Positions 1 to 10,134 of a stretch of 64,000 bases of DNA are shown piece after piece (position 1 is the first letter of the stretch; every line of letters begins with the position of its first letter). The DNA lies in the NCBI GenBank assembly GCA_020250125.1, contig JADCEL010000016.1, forward strand, positions 37,008 through 101,007, given 5' to 3'. The notes under the pieces were generated by a model. That model saw only the letters and a list, made by a program, of their open reading frames with translations, searched no databases and was not told where the DNA came from. The position numbers were made by a program, and so were the translations under genes. Source of the stretch: Rhodobacter sp. (GTDB lineage: Bacteria; Pseudomonadota; Alphaproteobacteria; Rhodobacterales; Rhodobacteraceae).

Positions 1-726
1 CAGCCAGGCCCGCGCGCACCGGCCCGCCAGAAGCTGGGCTTCGGGGATCAGCTGATCAAAGCGCAGCTCGCCCGTCACCTCGATGGCCGGCACGCCCACC
101 CCGGCGAAGCGCGCCGCCTGCAGGTCCGATTTCACGAAAGCCCCGGCAAAACCCGTCATCAGCGCGGCCCGGATCGGCGCGCGGGCGCGGTCCCGCTCCA
201 GGCTTTTCAGCGGATACTGGGCGTTGCACATGAACAGCGGCACGCCCCGGCGATGCGCCGAGGCGATCATGCGCGGCCAGATCTCGATTTCCATCACAAG
301 CCCGCACACCGGGCGGAAGGCGCGGAAGAAGCGGCGGTAAACCCAGTCATATTCCAGCGGCACCCAGACCGGGCACAGCCGGCCGGCGGCGATGTCACCG
401 GCGAAAACCGCCATCGCCTCGCGCCGGCCCGCCGGGGTGAAATGCGTGGTGACGACGCGGTCGCCCCGGTCCAGCAGCGCCCGGATCAGCGGGACGGCAG
501 AGCGCAGCTCGCCCAGCGAGACGGCATGCACCCAGACAGCGCCCGGCAGGGGGGGGCGGGCGTAGACCCCAAAGCGTTCGCCCGGATGCTGCGCGTAAAG
601 CCGGTCGCGCCGCCCGCGCCACCACAGATAGGCCAGCACCAGCGGCAGGGCCACCGCCCAAAGCAGCCCGTAGCCCAGCAGGAACAGCCGCACCCGGCGC
701 GTCGGAAAGCGGCGGGTGCCGGTCAT
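1..726 (-). CDS. Kdo transferase paralogue (KdtA/WaaA family), C-terminus cut by window edge
   Basis: An open frame on the minus strand runs from ATG at 726 to the window edge without a stop, giving 242 codons. A hydrophobic N-terminal helix (about residues 12-36) is followed by the Kdo-transferase N-domain signature VHAVSLGELRSA (Glu73 is the conserved acidic residue) and by EIEIWPRM. This family transfers 3-deoxy-D-manno-octulosonate from CMP-Kdo to lipid A precursors at the inner face of the cytoplasmic membrane. The start overlaps the stop of the upstream paralogue by 4 bases (ATGA), so translation is probably coupled. The membrane anchor, present here and absent in its neighbour, makes this the better candidate for the housekeeping waaA. 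The C-terminal CMP-Kdo-binding half lies outside the window. Confidence 0.82.
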   Translation of the reverse strand, partial: MTGTRRFPTRRVRLFLLGYGLLWAVALPLVLAYLWWRGRRDRLYAQHPGERFGVYARPPLPGAVWVHAVSLGELRSAVPLIRALLDRGDRVVTTHFTPAGRREAMAVFAGDIAAGRLCPVWVPLEYDWVYRRFFRAFRPVCGLVMEIEIWPRMIASAHRRGVPLFMCNAQYPLKSLERDRARAPIRAALMTGFAGAFVKSDLQAARFAGVGVPAIEVTGELRFDQLIPEAQLLAGRCARAWL

Positions 727-1994
727 ACCCGCAGCAGCGCCAGCAGACGGTCGCGCAGGTCGCAAATCCCGTGGCGTGACCGGGCCTGGACCTTTTGCGC
801 GCGTGCCGCCATTTCCCGCAATCCGGGCGCTGTCAGCGCGGCAGTCAGGGCCCCGGCGGATGAGATGTCCTGCGCCGCTTCGGCCAGCGCCAGGGCGGCA
901 TAATCATCGCCGAAATTCGCCGTCCGTGGTCCGTGCAGAATGGCTGACCCAAGGCTGGCCGCTTCCCAGGGGTTATGCCCGCCGGTGTCGCCGAACGACC
1001 CGCCGATGACCGAGACGGGGCACAGCCGGTACCACAGGCCCATTTCGCCGTAGCTGTCGGCAATCCACACGGCATCCGCCGGGCCGGGCACATCCCCGGC
1101 GGACCGCAGAACAGACCGCAGGCCAAGCCGGGCGCAATGGGCCGAAATCCCGTCGCGCCGGTCCGGCAGGCGCGGGGCCAGAACAAGCAGCGACGCCGGG
1201 TCTTCGGCAAACCGCTGCGCCTGCGCGGCCAGCACCACCGCCTCGTCCGCCGGGTGGGTGGACGCGGCACACCACAGGCGGCGCCCGGCCAGCGCCACCG
1301 CCAGCCGCCTGCGGTCCGGCCCATCCGCCAGCGGGGCACAGGCCGCCTTGAGCGACCCCGTCACCTCGACCGCAGCCGCAGGGGCCAGCAGCCGCATGTT
1401 GCGCGCCGTTGCCGCATCCTGCGCCGCCAGCAGCGCAAAGCGCGCATAAAGATCGCCATACAAGCGCCCCGCCCTGCGGCGAGAGGCCAAGGCGCGGTCA
1501 TTCATCCGCGCATTGATCATCGCCAGCGGAATGCCCCTTGCATGGCTTTCCACCACAAAGCGCGGCCACAGGTCCTGTTCCGCCCAGACCGACAGGTCCG
1601 GCCGCCAGTAATCGAGGAACCGCGTCACGAAGCGGCCCGCATCCAGCGGCAGGTATTGGTGCAGGGTGCGGGGGGGGCGGTTGCGGTCAAACACCTCGCC
1701 CGAGGCGCGGGCCGAGGAGGTGACCAGAAACCGCAGGTCCGCGCGCGCGCCCAGCAGCTCGTCAATCAGGCCGCGCAGCGCCAGCACTTCCCCCAGCCCC
1801 ACGGCATGCATCCACAGCAGCGGGCCATCGGGACGGGGATGCGATGCTTCGCCCAGCTTTTCGCGCCAGCGGTCGGGGTTTTCCTTGCCCCGCGCCAGAC
1901 GGTTGCGCAGGTGGCGCTCTGCCAGCGGGGCGGACCATGCCGTTGCCGCCAGATAGGCGCGCAGCACCGCGCCGGTCGGGGCACGGTCAGCCAT
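723..1994 (-). CDS. Second Kdo transferase-like glycosyltransferase (KdtA family, no N-terminal anchor)
   Basis: The 423-residue protein matches the full length of the KdtA/WaaA family. MHAVGLGEVLAL near residues 62-73 carries the conserved Glu69, and a C-terminal stretch with ADSYGEMGLWY and GGSFGDTGGHNPWE matches the donor-binding half. ATG at 1994 is chosen because the longer frame would read deep into the upstream NeuC-like gene. It overlaps that gene by 8 bases and the next KdtA paralogue by 4 bases. Unlike the neighbour it has no hydrophobic N-terminal helix. Two adjacent family members suggest either sequential sugar additions or a divergent acceptor. Family membership is clear; the acceptor is not. 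Confidence 0.8.
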   Translation of the reverse strand: MADRAPTGAVLRAYLAATAWSAPLAERHLRNRLARGKENPDRWREKLGEASHPRPDGPLLWMHAVGLGEVLALRGLIDELLGARADLRFLVTSSARASGEVFDRNRPPRTLHQYLPLDAGRFVTRFLDYWRPDLSVWAEQDLWPRFVVESHARGIPLAMINARMNDRALASRRRAGRLYGDLYARFALLAAQDAATARNMRLLAPAAAVEVTGSLKAACAPLADGPDRRRLAVALAGRRLWCAASTHPADEAVVLAAQAQRFAEDPASLLVLAPRLPDRRDGISAHCARLGLRSVLRSAGDVPGPADAVWIADSYGEMGLWYRLCPVSVIGGSFGDTGGHNPWEAASLGSAILHGPRTANFGDDYAALALAEAAQDISSAGALTAALTAPGLREMAARAQKVQARSRHGICDLRDRLLALLRV

Positions 1995-3108
1995 GATCGG
2001 AAAACTGCTTTTGCAGGTCGCGCGCCCAGAAGGCGGGGTCGCGCAGCACCGCGACAAACCGGTCAGCCGCACGCCCTTCGCCAAAGGCCCTGTGGCTGTC
2101 ATGTACCCGGCCCCACTGGTCGCGCAGAAAGGCGTCGATGGCCTGCCGGTCCCCGGCGGCTGCGGTGAACAGGGACGGTGCCCTGGCGCGGTTGGTCTGC
2201 CGCGTGCCGATGTCCAGCGACGGCAGGCCAAGGAAGGGGGCCTCGCGCACGCCGGCACTGGAATTGCCCACCATCACGGCGGCAGATTTCATCAGTTCCG
2301 AGAAATGCGAAAACCGCATCGACGGGATCAGGCGGAAGCGGGCCTTGGGCAGCGCCCTGATGGCGCGGAATATGGCGTCTGATCCCGGATCATTGTTCGG
2401 CGCGATCACCACGAAATTGCGCCCCGATGCGTCCAGCGCCCCGAACAGCGCCCGCGCCTGAACGCCCATCGTCCTGGCTTCCGAAGTTACCGGATGAAAG
2501 ATGCAGATACCGAAATCGTCAAAGGCGATGCCGTAGCGCGCCTTCACCTCGCCGATGTTCACACCCGAGGGCTGTGAATGGAAATCCAGCTCGGGCGATC
2601 CGATGACATGGACCGACTCCTTCGGCTCGCCCAGGGCCATCACGCGGTTTGCCGCCCCGGCCGAGCTGACGAAGTGATGCGTGGCCAGCTTGGTATTGCA
2701 GTGGCGGAACACCTCGTCGATCGTGCCCGAAACCTCGCCGCCTTCGACATGGGCAGAGCGGACATAATTGGTGGCGCAGACCAGCGCGCAGGCCAGCGCC
2801 TCGATCCGGTCGCCATGCACCACCGCCAGGTCGGGGCGGTGTTCGGTCAGGAAATCGGAAAATCCCATGACGGTCTTGGCCAGGATCATGTCCTGCGGAT
2901 CCCCCTCGCGCTGGTTCTGGAATTCAAAGATATCCGCACCGGCGAAGCGGCCCACCTCCAGCTTGGTGCGCCCGTAGCGGTCCATCAGGTGCATGCCGGT
3001 GACAAAGAAGGACACGGCCATGCCCGCGTCGCGGACGGCGGCCGCCAGCGGTTCAAGCTTGCCGAAATCCGCCCTTGTGCCGGTCACGAAAAGAATGCGT
3101 CTGGTCAT
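1987..3108 (-). CDS. neuC: UDP-N-acetylglucosamine 2-epimerase, hydrolysing type (NeuC-like)
   Basis: The 373-residue protein has the WecB/NeuC two-Rossmann architecture: GTRADFGKL at the N-terminus for UDP binding, VVHGDR, AHVEGGE and, in the C-terminal domain, MVGNSSAGVREAPFLG. NeuC-type enzymes release UDP and yield N-acetylmannosamine, the first step toward sialic or related nonulosonic acids; WecB-type enzymes make UDP-ManNAc. The GTRADFG start favours the NeuC type. It is first in a minus-strand run with two Kdo-transferase genes and follows an MsbA-like exporter, a surface-glycan context. No nonulosonate synthase or cytidylyltransferase is visible here, so the final sugar is unknown. 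Confidence 0.75.
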   Translation of the reverse strand: MTRRILFVTGTRADFGKLEPLAAAVRDAGMAVSFFVTGMHLMDRYGRTKLEVGRFAGADIFEFQNQREGDPQDMILAKTVMGFSDFLTEHRPDLAVVHGDRIEALACALVCATNYVRSAHVEGGEVSGTIDEVFRHCNTKLATHHFVSSAGAANRVMALGEPKESVHVIGSPELDFHSQPSGVNIGEVKARYGIAFDDFGICIFHPVTSEARTMGVQARALFGALDASGRNFVVIAPNNDPGSDAIFRAIRALPKARFRLIPSMRFSHFSELMKSAAVMVGNSSAGVREAPFLGLPSLDIGTRQTNRARAPSLFTAAAGDRQAIDAFLRDQWGRVHDSHRAFGEGRAADRFVAVLRDPAFWARDLQKQFSDHG

Positions 3109-3133
3109 CGGGCCTGCGTTTCATTTTGCGCAC

Positions 3134-3163
3134 AGACTACCCTTCGCCTGCATCGTGCCGCAA
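3134..3163 (-). promoter_or_regulatory. Possible promoter for the NeuC-like gene
   Basis: Read on the minus strand, TTGCGG (3158-3163) and TAGTCT (3134-3139) are separated by 18 bases and sit about 25 bases upstream of the start at 3108. The match to the sigma-70 consensus is partial. The gap to the preceding gene is only 82 bases, so read-through from the ABC transporter gene is the alternative. Confidence 0.3.
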
Positions 3164-3190
3164 GACATTGCGCAGCGGGCGGGCCGCCAT

Positions 3191-5002
3191 TCAGGCCGTA
3201 TTGCGTGCCCGGGCCGCCCCGAACTGCTGGTCATAGAGGCTGCGGAACGCCCCGCCCTGCGCCAGCAGCGCCCTGGCGCTGCCTTCTTCGGCCAGCCGGC
3301 CGGCTTCGATCACGCAGATCTTGTCGGCACCCAGAACGGTGGACAGGCGGTGCGCGATGACGACGGTCGTTCGATCCCTGGTCAGGCGCTGAAGCGCTTC
3401 CTGAACCAGGGCTTCTGACCGGCTGTCCAGCGCACTTGTGGCCTCGTCCAGCAGCAGGATCGGGGCGTCGCGCAGGATGGCGCGCGCAATCGCCAGCCGC
3501 TGTTTCTGCCCGCCCGACAGGAAGGCCCCGTTTTCGCCCACCTGGGTATGATAGCCCTGCGGCAGGTGTTCGATGAACTCATGCGCATTGGCCGCCTTGC
3601 AGGCCGCGATCACCGCGTCTTCGGACGCCGAGGGCGACCCGAAGCGGATGTTGTCCGACACGCTTGCGGAAAACAGGAAGGTATCCTGTCCGACAAAGGA
3701 AATCCGGTCGCGCAGCGTGGTGAAGCTTGCCCTGCGGATGTCCTGACCGTCGATCATCACGGTGCCCTCGCCGGGGTCATAAAGCCGCAGGATCAGGTTC
3801 AGGATCGTGGATTTTCCGCCCCCCGACGGGCCGACCAGCGCCGTCGTCTTGCCCGCTTCGAAGACAAGCGACAGATCGCTGATCACCGGCCGGCCGGTGC
3901 CATAGCCGAAATGCACCCTGTCGAACACGATCCGGCCCGGCCCCTTCGGCATGGCGACCGGATCGGGATGCTCGGCCAGCGTCTCGGGCTGGTCCAGCAG
4001 CGTGAACATCATATTGACGCCGACCATGTTGGCTTCGATGGTGATCCGCATCCGGGACAGGCGCTTGGCCGGTTCATAGGCCATCAGAAGCGCTGTCACA
4101 AAGGACATCAGCTGCCCCGGCGTGGTGCCCTGCACCCCGAAAATCTGCAGGGCGCTCAGCGCGACCACCGCCGCAATGGCAAAACCTGACAGCGTGTCCA
4201 TCAGCGGGCTGGTGATCGCTTCCAGGCGCGAAATGGCATTTGACCGTTTTTCCACATCGCGCACGGCCTTTACCATTCGGCTTGACATGCGTTCTTCCAG
4301 CGCAAAGGCCTTGATGATCCGGATGCCGGTCGAGGTTTCCTGAATCACCTTGATGATCTCGGCCAGCGAGGCCATTTCCATCTCCATGATGCTGCGCACC
4401 TTGCGCAGCAGCACCCGGATACCGAAGATCGCCGCAGGACCGATCAGCAGTGATACGGCAGACAGGACCGGCTGCTGGTAGAACATCACGATCACCAGGC
4501 CGATCAGGGTCAGAAGATCGCGCACGAAGGAGGTGACGATCATGTCAATGATCGTCCGCGCGGCCTGGGCCGATTGGGTGACGCGCATCAGCAGGTCTGA
4601 CGATTCCGTCAGGTTGAAGAAGGAAACCCCCTGCCGCAGCAGCTTGTCATACAGGCGGACCTGCTGGGTTGCGACAATCCGGTTGCCGGCGCGGGTCAAA
4701 GAGACGACCTGAACATAGGTGGCCAGACCCTTGATCGTGAAGATCAGCGCGACGGCCATCGCCACGATGAAGACCATGCCGCGATTGCCGGGGATGGTCA
4801 TCGCATCCACGATGTAGCGCATGACCAGCGCCACCGAGGATGTCATTGCGGCAACAACGATCATCGCAACGATGGACACCGCATAAAGCTTGCGCTGCTC
4901 ATGCAGGTTTTCCCGAAGCAGCCGCCAGAGCAGTTTTTCCTTCAGTGCGGGAAAGGCAGCTTCAAGTCTTGATCGGATGAACGACAGCATTCCGGATGGC
5001 AA
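3191..5002 (-). CDS. MsbA-like ABC exporter, permease fused to ATPase
   Basis: This 603-residue half-transporter has an N-terminal type I exporter membrane domain (about six helices within residues 38-320) followed by a nucleotide-binding domain. Walker [10 protein letters not shown] is at 391-399, the signature LSGGQKQ at 495-501, Walker B ILLLDE at 515-520, and the switch His551 lies in AHRLST. Length and order match MsbA-type lipid flippases, which move lipid A-core across the inner membrane as homodimers. The neighbouring Kdo-transferase and NeuC-like genes support an envelope-glycolipid substrate. Multidrug export cannot be excluded from sequence alone. Confidence 0.85.
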   Translation of the reverse strand: MPSGMLSFIRSRLEAAFPALKEKLLWRLLRENLHEQRKLYAVSIVAMIVVAAMTSSVALVMRYIVDAMTIPGNRGMVFIVAMAVALIFTIKGLATYVQVVSLTRAGNRIVATQQVRLYDKLLRQGVSFFNLTESSDLLMRVTQSAQAARTIIDMIVTSFVRDLLTLIGLVIVMFYQQPVLSAVSLLIGPAAIFGIRVLLRKVRSIMEMEMASLAEIIKVIQETSTGIRIIKAFALEERMSSRMVKAVRDVEKRSNAISRLEAITSPLMDTLSGFAIAAVVALSALQIFGVQGTTPGQLMSFVTALLMAYEPAKRLSRMRITIEANMVGVNMMFTLLDQPETLAEHPDPVAMPKGPGRIVFDRVHFGYGTGRPVISDLSLVFEAGKTTALVGPSGGGKSTILNLILRLYDPGEGTVMIDGQDIRRASFTTLRDRISFVGQDTFLFSASVSDNIRFGSPSASEDAVIAACKAANAHEFIEHLPQGYHTQVGENGAFLSGGQKQRLAIARAILRDAPILLLDEATSALDSRSEALVQEALQRLTRDRTTVVIAHRLSTVLGADKICVIEAGRLAEEGSARALLAQGGAFRSLYDQQFGAARARNTA

Positions 5003-5186
5003 ACCTCGGCTCTTGCACTTCGGGCGGGGCAGGCGCGCGCGGCCCCGCGCGGCCCTGTGTCCGCGTCACCGGCCTACATAGTGGATTGTCCGGCAACAAA
5101 CCACCCGCATTGCCGGTGCAATGCCGCGGCGATGCGGATTTGCCGCGCGGATGGCGGCCGGGCGGCAAGGCTTTTGGTGACAGCCA

Positions 5187-5216
5187 TTGGACATTTGCGG
5201 GCACCGTCGCCATGTT
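5187..5216 (+). promoter_or_regulatory. Candidate promoter for msrA
   Basis: TTGGAC (5187-5192) and CATGTT (5211-5216) are spaced by 18 bases, about 30 bases upstream of the msrA start, in the gap divergent from the ABC transporter gene. No operator is evident. Confidence 0.35.
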
Positions 5217-5247
5217 ACGCGGAGACGGACAGGACAGGGAGAGGGAC

Positions 5248-5766
5248 ATGGCGGACAGGCATGAGACGGCGATTCTGGCGGGCGGCTGTTTTTGGGGTAT
5301 GCAGGACCTGATCCGGCGCTTGCCGGGCGTGGTGAGGACCCGCGTCGGCTACACCGGCGGCGATGTTGCCAAGGCGACCTACCGCAATCACGGCACCCAT
5401 GCCGAGGGCATCGAGATCATCTTTGATCCCGCGCGCATCAGCTACCGCGACCTGCTGGAGTTCTTCTTCCAGATCCATGATCCGACCACCCTCAACAGGC
5501 AGGGCAACGACCGTGGCCTGTCCTACCGCTCTGCCATCTATTTCCTATCGCAGGATCAGAAGGCCGAAGCGGAACGGACCATTGCCGATGTCAATGCGTC
5601 GGGCCTCTGGCCGGGAAAGGTTGTCACCGAAGTTGCCCCGGCAGGCCCCTTCTGGGAGGCGGAGCCGGAACATCAGGATTATCTGGAGCGCATCCCGAAC
5701 GGCTACACCTGCCATTTCCTGCGCCCGGACTGGAAACTGCCCCGGCGGGCGACAGACGCCGCCTGA
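5248..5766 (+). CDS. msrA: Peptide-methionine (S)-S-oxide reductase
   Basis: The 172-residue protein reduces the S-epimer of methionine sulfoxide in proteins using thioredoxin, repairing oxidative damage in the cytoplasm. The catalytic motif GGCFWG places the nucleophile at Cys14. The family features VGYTGG, the GHAE-like [11 protein letters not shown] segment and [12 protein letters not shown] follow in the usual order. ATG at 5248 is preferred over upstream in-frame starts because it gives the standard N-terminus and has a purine-rich leader (GGGAGAGGGAC). It is divergent from the ABC exporter gene and 22 bases upstream of selO, so the two may be co-transcribed. Confidence 0.95.
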   Translation: MADRHETAILAGGCFWGMQDLIRRLPGVVRTRVGYTGGDVAKATYRNHGTHAEGIEIIFDPARISYRDLLEFFFQIHDPTTLNRQGNDRGLSYRSAIYFLSQDQKAEAERTIADVNASGLWPGKVVTEVAPAGPFWEAEPEHQDYLERIPNGYTCHFLRPDWKLPRRATDAA

Positions 5767-5788
5767 CCCCGTCTGAAAGGGTGATCCC

Positions 5789-7288
5789 ATGCCGGACGGG
5801 CGATCAGAAACGGGCGGCGGACCGCGATTTGGCTTTGACCACAGCTATGCGCGCGACCTTCCCGGTTTTTCGGTGGATTGGGCGGCGGCGCGGGTGCCCG
5901 CGCCGCGCCTGTTCCGGCTGAACCGCGCGCTGGCCCATGATCTGGGTCTGGACGCCGACCTGCTGGATGGCGCGCTGGGTGCCGGGATTTTCAGCGGCAA
6001 CCTTCTGCCGGCAGATGCCCGGCCGGTGGCGCAGGCCTATGCGGGGCACCAGTTCGGCGGATTTTCACCGCAGCTTGGCGATGGCCGCGCCCTGCTGCTG
6101 GGCGAGGTCACCGACCGCGCCGGCCTGCGGCGCGACATCGCGCTGAAAGGGTCCGGACCAACGCCGTTTTCCCGGCGGGGCGACGGCAAGGCGACATTGG
6201 GCCCGGTGCTGCGGGAATACCTGATCGGCGAGGCCATGCACGCGCTGGGCATCCCCACCACGCGCGCGCTTGCCGCCGTGACCACGGGCGAAACGGTGCA
6301 GCGCGAAACGGCCCTGCCGGGGGCGGTGCTTGCCCGCGTTGCCGCCAGTCACATCCGGGTCGGCACCTTCCAGTTCTTCGCGGCGCGGGGCGAGGTGGAC
6401 CGTCTGCGCCTGCTTACCGGCTACACCCTGGCGCGGCACTACCCGCACCTGGCAGATGACCCGAATCCGGCGCTTGCCCTGCTGGAGGCCGTTGTCGGGG
6501 CGCAGGCCGCGCTGATTGCCGGATGGATGAGCGTGGGGTTCATTCATGGCGTGATGAACACCGACAACATGACGCTGTCCGGCGAGACCATCGATTACGG
6601 GCCCTGCGCCTTCATGGATGCCTGTGCGCCGGACACCGTGTTCAGTTCCATCGACCAGACCGGGCGGTATGCCTATGGCAACCAGCCTGCCATCGGGCAG
6701 TGGAATCTGGCGCGGCTGGCGGAAACCCTGGTGCCGCTGATCGACAGCGATGCGGACAGGGCGATTGCGGCCGCAACCGGGGTGTTGCGCAGCTACATGC
6801 CCGGGTACGAGGCGCGGTTTCATTCCATCCTGCGGGCAAAGCTTGGCCTAGTGCGGGACGACCGGGAAGATGCCCTGCTGGTGCAGCGCCTTCTGGCGCT
6901 GATGGAGGCGCAGGCGGCGGACTGGACCCTGACCTTCCGGCGGCTGTCTGATGCCCTGCGCGGCGCGCCAGAGGCGGTGCGCGCGCAGTTTGCGGAACCC
7001 GAGGCCCTTGACGGCTGGCTGGCAGACTGGCGCGCCCGCGTTGAAAGCGGGCCGGGCACGCCTGCGGAACGGGCATCTGCGATGGACCGCGTCAATCCGG
7101 CTGTCATCCCGCGCAACCACCGCGTCGAAGCCGCCCTGGACGCGGCGGTTGCCGGCGATGCGGCCCCTTTCGAGGCGCTTTTGTCCGCCCTGTCGGCCCC
7201 TTTCGCCGGGACGCCTGGGCAGGAACACCTTGCGCTGCCGCCACCCCCTGCGTTCACCGAAGGCTTCCGCACCTTCTGCGGCACATGA
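5789..7288 (+). CDS. selO: Protein adenylyltransferase SelO (YdiU family)
   Basis: The 499-residue protein belongs to the pseudokinase-fold SelO/YdiU family, which transfers AMP from ATP to Ser, Thr or Tyr of target proteins and is linked to redox homeostasis. Family hallmarks visible are YAGHQFGGFSPQLGDGRA, the Lys-containing LKGSGPTPFSRRGDGKA, and IHGVMNTDNMTLSGETIDYGPCAF, which carries the metal-binding Asn and Asp. Bacterial members lack the selenocysteine of the mitochondrial protein. It follows msrA by 22 bases, consistent with a small oxidative-stress unit. The start has a weak purine leader (GAAAGGGTG). Confidence 0.93.
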   Translation: MPDGRSETGGGPRFGFDHSYARDLPGFSVDWAAARVPAPRLFRLNRALAHDLGLDADLLDGALGAGIFSGNLLPADARPVAQAYAGHQFGGFSPQLGDGRALLLGEVTDRAGLRRDIALKGSGPTPFSRRGDGKATLGPVLREYLIGEAMHALGIPTTRALAAVTTGETVQRETALPGAVLARVAASHIRVGTFQFFAARGEVDRLRLLTGYTLARHYPHLADDPNPALALLEAVVGAQAALIAGWMSVGFIHGVMNTDNMTLSGETIDYGPCAFMDACAPDTVFSSIDQTGRYAYGNQPAIGQWNLARLAETLVPLIDSDADRAIAAATGVLRSYMPGYEARFHSILRAKLGLVRDDREDALLVQRLLALMEAQAADWTLTFRRLSDALRGAPEAVRAQFAEPEALDGWLADWRARVESGPGTPAERASAMDRVNPAVIPRNHRVEAALDAAVAGDAAPFEALLSALSAPFAGTPGQEHLALPPPPAFTEGFRTFCGT

Positions 7289-7543
7289 CATCGGGCGCAG
7301 GCCAGGACGCCCCCTGACCCCGGTTCCTGCCTGGCACCAGGGCGGCCGTCTGCGGAATGGGCGAGGGGGTCATCCTTGCTTAACCAAAGCCGCACTAGTC
7401 TGCGCGCGACGCAGGCCGGCACGGCGGCTGTCCGGGGCGGGTCCGGTCCGGGGGACCCCGTGCCCCTTGCAGCCCCCCGCAGGCACAACTAAGAGTCGGG
7501 CAAGACGGCGACGGCACAGATCAGGGACGCGAGGCAGGCCAAG

Positions 7544-8179
7544 ATGAGAGATCCGATCGACACCTACATGAACACGCTTGTCCCGATGGTGGTCGAACAG
7601 ACCAGCCGGGGCGAACGCGCCTATGACATCTATTCGCGGATGCTCAAGGAACGGATCATCTTCCTGTCCGGTCCGGTGCATGATGGCATGTCGTCGCTGA
7701 TCTGTGCGCAGCTTCTGTTTCTGGAATCGGAAAATCCGTCCAAGGAAATTTCGATGTACATCAACTCTCCCGGTGGCGTGGTGACCAGCGGCCTGTCGAT
7801 CTACGATACCATGCAGTACATCAAGCCGAAGGTTTCCACGCTGGTGATCGGGCAGGCGGCCTCGATGGGGTCGCTTCTGCTGACGGCAGGGCATCCGGGC
7901 ATGCGCTTTTCCTTGCCCAACAGCCGCGTCATGGTCCACCAGCCGTCCGGCGGCTATCAGGGACAGGCGACGGACATCATGATCCACGCCCGCGAGACGC
8001 AAAAGCTGAAGGACCGTCTGAACGAGATCTATGTGCGCCACACCGGGCAGCCGATCGAAGCCGTCGAAGCCGCGCTGGAGCGGGACAACTTCATGTCCGC
8101 CGAAGATGCCAGGGCCTGGGGCCTGATCGACAGTATCCTTGAAAGCCGCGGCAAGGCGGACGACGCCTCGAAGGGATGA
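7544..8179 (+). CDS. clpP: ATP-dependent Clp protease proteolytic subunit
   Basis: The 211-residue serine protease assembles into a double heptameric barrel that degrades unfolded substrates fed by ClpX or ClpA. The catalytic triad is readable as Ser107 (GQAASMGS), His132 (MVHQPSG) and Asp181 (ERDNFMS), with the usual spacing. INSPGG near residue 73 forms part of the active-site loop. The 255-base gap upstream probably carries its promoter, although no convincing consensus was found. clpX follows 125 bases downstream in the same direction, the usual pairing. Confidence 0.97.
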   Translation: MRDPIDTYMNTLVPMVVEQTSRGERAYDIYSRMLKERIIFLSGPVHDGMSSLICAQLLFLESENPSKEISMYINSPGGVVTSGLSIYDTMQYIKPKVSTLVIGQAASMGSLLLTAGHPGMRFSLPNSRVMVHQPSGGYQGQATDIMIHARETQKLKDRLNEIYVRHTGQPIEAVEAALERDNFMSAEDARAWGLIDSILESRGKADDASKG

Positions 8180-8304
8180 AGGGTGCCCGCCCCGTCACCG
8201 GGCGGTGCATGATTTGACATTGTGAAGGCGAAGGGTCTGTCCTAAGCTTTCTGATCAGGCGCATTTGGCCCGTCGGCCCGATACGAAAGATGGCAGAGGT
8301 TACG

Positions 8305-9573
8305 ATGGCGAACAACTCGGGCAGCGACAGCAAGAATACCCTTTACTGCTCGTTCTGCGGCAAAAGCCAGCACGAGGTGCGCAAGCTGATTGCGGGTCCG
8401 ACCGTGTTCATCTGCGACGAATGCGTTGAACTTTGCATGGACATCATCCGCGAGGAAACGAAAACCTCGGGCCTGAAATCCTCGGACGGGGTGCCGACCC
8501 CGCGCGAGATCTGCAAGGTTCTGGACGATTATGTGATCGGCCAGATTCATGCCAAGCGCGTGCTGTCGGTGGCGGTACACAACCATTACAAGCGCCTGAA
8601 CCATTCGTCGAAGACCGATATCGAACTGTCGAAATCCAACATCCTGCTGATCGGCCCGACCGGCTGCGGCAAGACGCTGCTTGCCCAGACGCTGGCGCGG
8701 ATTCTGGATGTTCCCTTCACCATGGCAGATGCAACCACCCTGACCGAAGCCGGTTACGTGGGCGAAGATGTTGAAAACATCATCCTCAAGCTTCTGCAGG
8801 CCAGCGAATACAATGTCGAACGCGCGCAGCGCGGCATCGTCTATATTGACGAGGTCGACAAGATTACCCGCAAGTCCGACAACCCGTCGATCACCCGCGA
8901 TGTGTCGGGCGAAGGCGTGCAGCAGGCGCTGTTGAAGATCATGGAAGGCACCATCGCCTCGGTGCCGCCGCAGGGCGGGCGCAAGCATCCGCAGCAGGAA
9001 TTCCTGCAGGTGGATACGACCAACATCCTGTTCATCTGCGGCGGTGCCTTTGCCGGGCTGGAAAAGATCATCGCGCAGCGCAACAAGGGCTCTGGCATCG
9101 GCTTTGGTGCCGATGTGAAAGACCCCGATGCGCGCGGGGCGGGCGAGTTGTTCATGGAACTGGAACCGGAAGACCTTCTCAAATTCGGCCTTATCCCCGA
9201 ATTCGTCGGCCGCCTGCCGGTGATCGCAACGCTGACCGACCTTGATGAGGCGGCATTGGTGACGATCCTGACCGAGCCGAAGAATGCCCTGGTCAAGCAG
9301 TATCAGCGCCTGTTCGAGATCGAGGGCGTGAAGCTGACCTTCGCCACCGATGCGCTCAGCGCCATTGCCAAGCGCGCCATCAAGCGCAAGACAGGCGCGC
9401 GGGGGCTGCGGTCGATCATGGAGGATATCCTGCTGGATACCATGTTCGAACTGCCCGGACGGGACGGCGTGGAAGAGGTGGTGGTGAACGAGGAAGCCGT
9501 GAAAAGCGGGGTGAAGCCGCTGATGATTTTCACCGAATCGCCGAAAAGCAAGGAAAAAGTCACGGCAAGATGA
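8305..9573 (+). CDS. clpX: Clp protease ATP-binding subunit ClpX
   Basis: The 422-residue AAA+ unfoldase recognises tagged substrates and threads them into ClpP. The N-terminal C4 zinc domain (CSFCGKS, then [10 protein letters not shown]) is followed by Walker A GPTGCGKT, Walker B VYIDEVDK and the sensor regions. ATG at 8305 is chosen over the in-frame ATG at 8290 because an AGAGG box lies 5 bases upstream and the resulting [11 protein letters not shown] start fits the family length. A strong hairpin with a T-run follows the gene. Confidence 0.97.
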   Translation: MANNSGSDSKNTLYCSFCGKSQHEVRKLIAGPTVFICDECVELCMDIIREETKTSGLKSSDGVPTPREICKVLDDYVIGQIHAKRVLSVAVHNHYKRLNHSSKTDIELSKSNILLIGPTGCGKTLLAQTLARILDVPFTMADATTLTEAGYVGEDVENIILKLLQASEYNVERAQRGIVYIDEVDKITRKSDNPSITRDVSGEGVQQALLKIMEGTIASVPPQGGRKHPQQEFLQVDTTNILFICGGAFAGLEKIIAQRNKGSGIGFGADVKDPDARGAGELFMELEPEDLLKFGLIPEFVGRLPVIATLTDLDEAALVTILTEPKNALVKQYQRLFEIEGVKLTFATDALSAIAKRAIKRKTGARGLRSIMEDILLDTMFELPGRDGVEEVVVNEEAVKSGVKPLMIFTESPKSKEKVTAR

Positions 9574-9630
9574 TCTGTCCGGGGTCCGCCCGGTATCAGG
9601 ACAGCGGCCATCTGCCGGGGGCGCGCCCAT

Positions 9631-9653
9631 GACCGGCCCCTGGGCCGGTCTTT
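9631..9653 (+). terminator. Intrinsic terminator after clpX
   Basis: GACCGGCC (9631-9638) pairs with GGCCGGTC (9643-9650) across a 4-base loop, followed directly by TTT. It lies 57 bases after the clpX stop and separates clpX from the NDUFA12-like gene. Confidence 0.65.
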
Positions 9654-9759
9654 CGCGAAACGCAGGCAGACCGGGCCTTGCCCCGCCGCTGCCGATCATA
9701 CCCACTGGACCTTGCCACCGCCTTCGGCCATATCAGGCCAAACAGCCGGAGACCGCGCC

Positions 9760-10134
9760 ATGTCCTTCCTGAAACGCCTTGTGACCTGGTGGAACAGCCA
9801 GACGCTGGGCACCCAGATCTTCACGGCGCGGCGCGGCGTGAAGGTGGGCGAGGATGCGCAGGGCAACATCTATTACCGGACGTCTGACGACCGGAAGCGC
9901 TGGGTGATCTACAACGGTGAAATGGAAGCAAGCCGCGTCAGCGCCGACTGGCATGGCTGGCTGCACTTCACGCGGGATCAGACACCTGTCGAAGCGCCGC
10001 CGAAAAAGAAGGCCTGGGAAAAGCCGCATCAGGAGAATCTGACCGGAACGATGGCCGCCTATGCCCCCCCCGGTTCGATCCGCAGGCCCGATCCGGTGGC
10101 GCGGCGCGATTACGAGGCATGGCAACCGGAATAA
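9760..10134 (+). CDS. NADH-quinone oxidoreductase accessory subunit, NDUFA12 (17.2 kDa) family
   Basis: The 124-residue protein matches the NDUFA12 family, a supernumerary subunit of complex I shared by mitochondria and alphaproteobacteria. The diagnostic core is [13 protein letters not shown], then [27 protein letters not shown] sequence with its conserved Trp and His, and a C-terminal segment with [10 protein letters not shown] and AYAPPGS. It binds the peripheral arm of complex I. ATG at 9760 is used because the family starts just before this tryptophan-rich motif. Its stop overlaps the start of the MlaD-like gene by one base (TAATG), a typical alphaproteobacterial neighbour, and it is remote from the nuo operon. 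Confidence 0.9.
   Translation: MSFLKRLVTWWNSQTLGTQIFTARRGVKVGEDAQGNIYYRTSDDRKRWVIYNGEMEASRVSADWHGWLHFTRDQTPVEAPPKKKAWEKPHQENLTGTMAAYAPPGSIRRPDPVARRDYEAWQPE

Noticed and set aside
975..2168. A long plus-strand frame opposite the KdtA-like gene
   Set aside because: Gln/Arg/His-rich translation typical of antisense frames in G+C-rich coding DNA; the minus-strand gene is well supported.
7371..7401. TTGCTT/TAGTCT as a clpP promoter
   Set aside because: The spacer is only 14 bases and neither sigma-70 nor sigma-32 consensus fits well.
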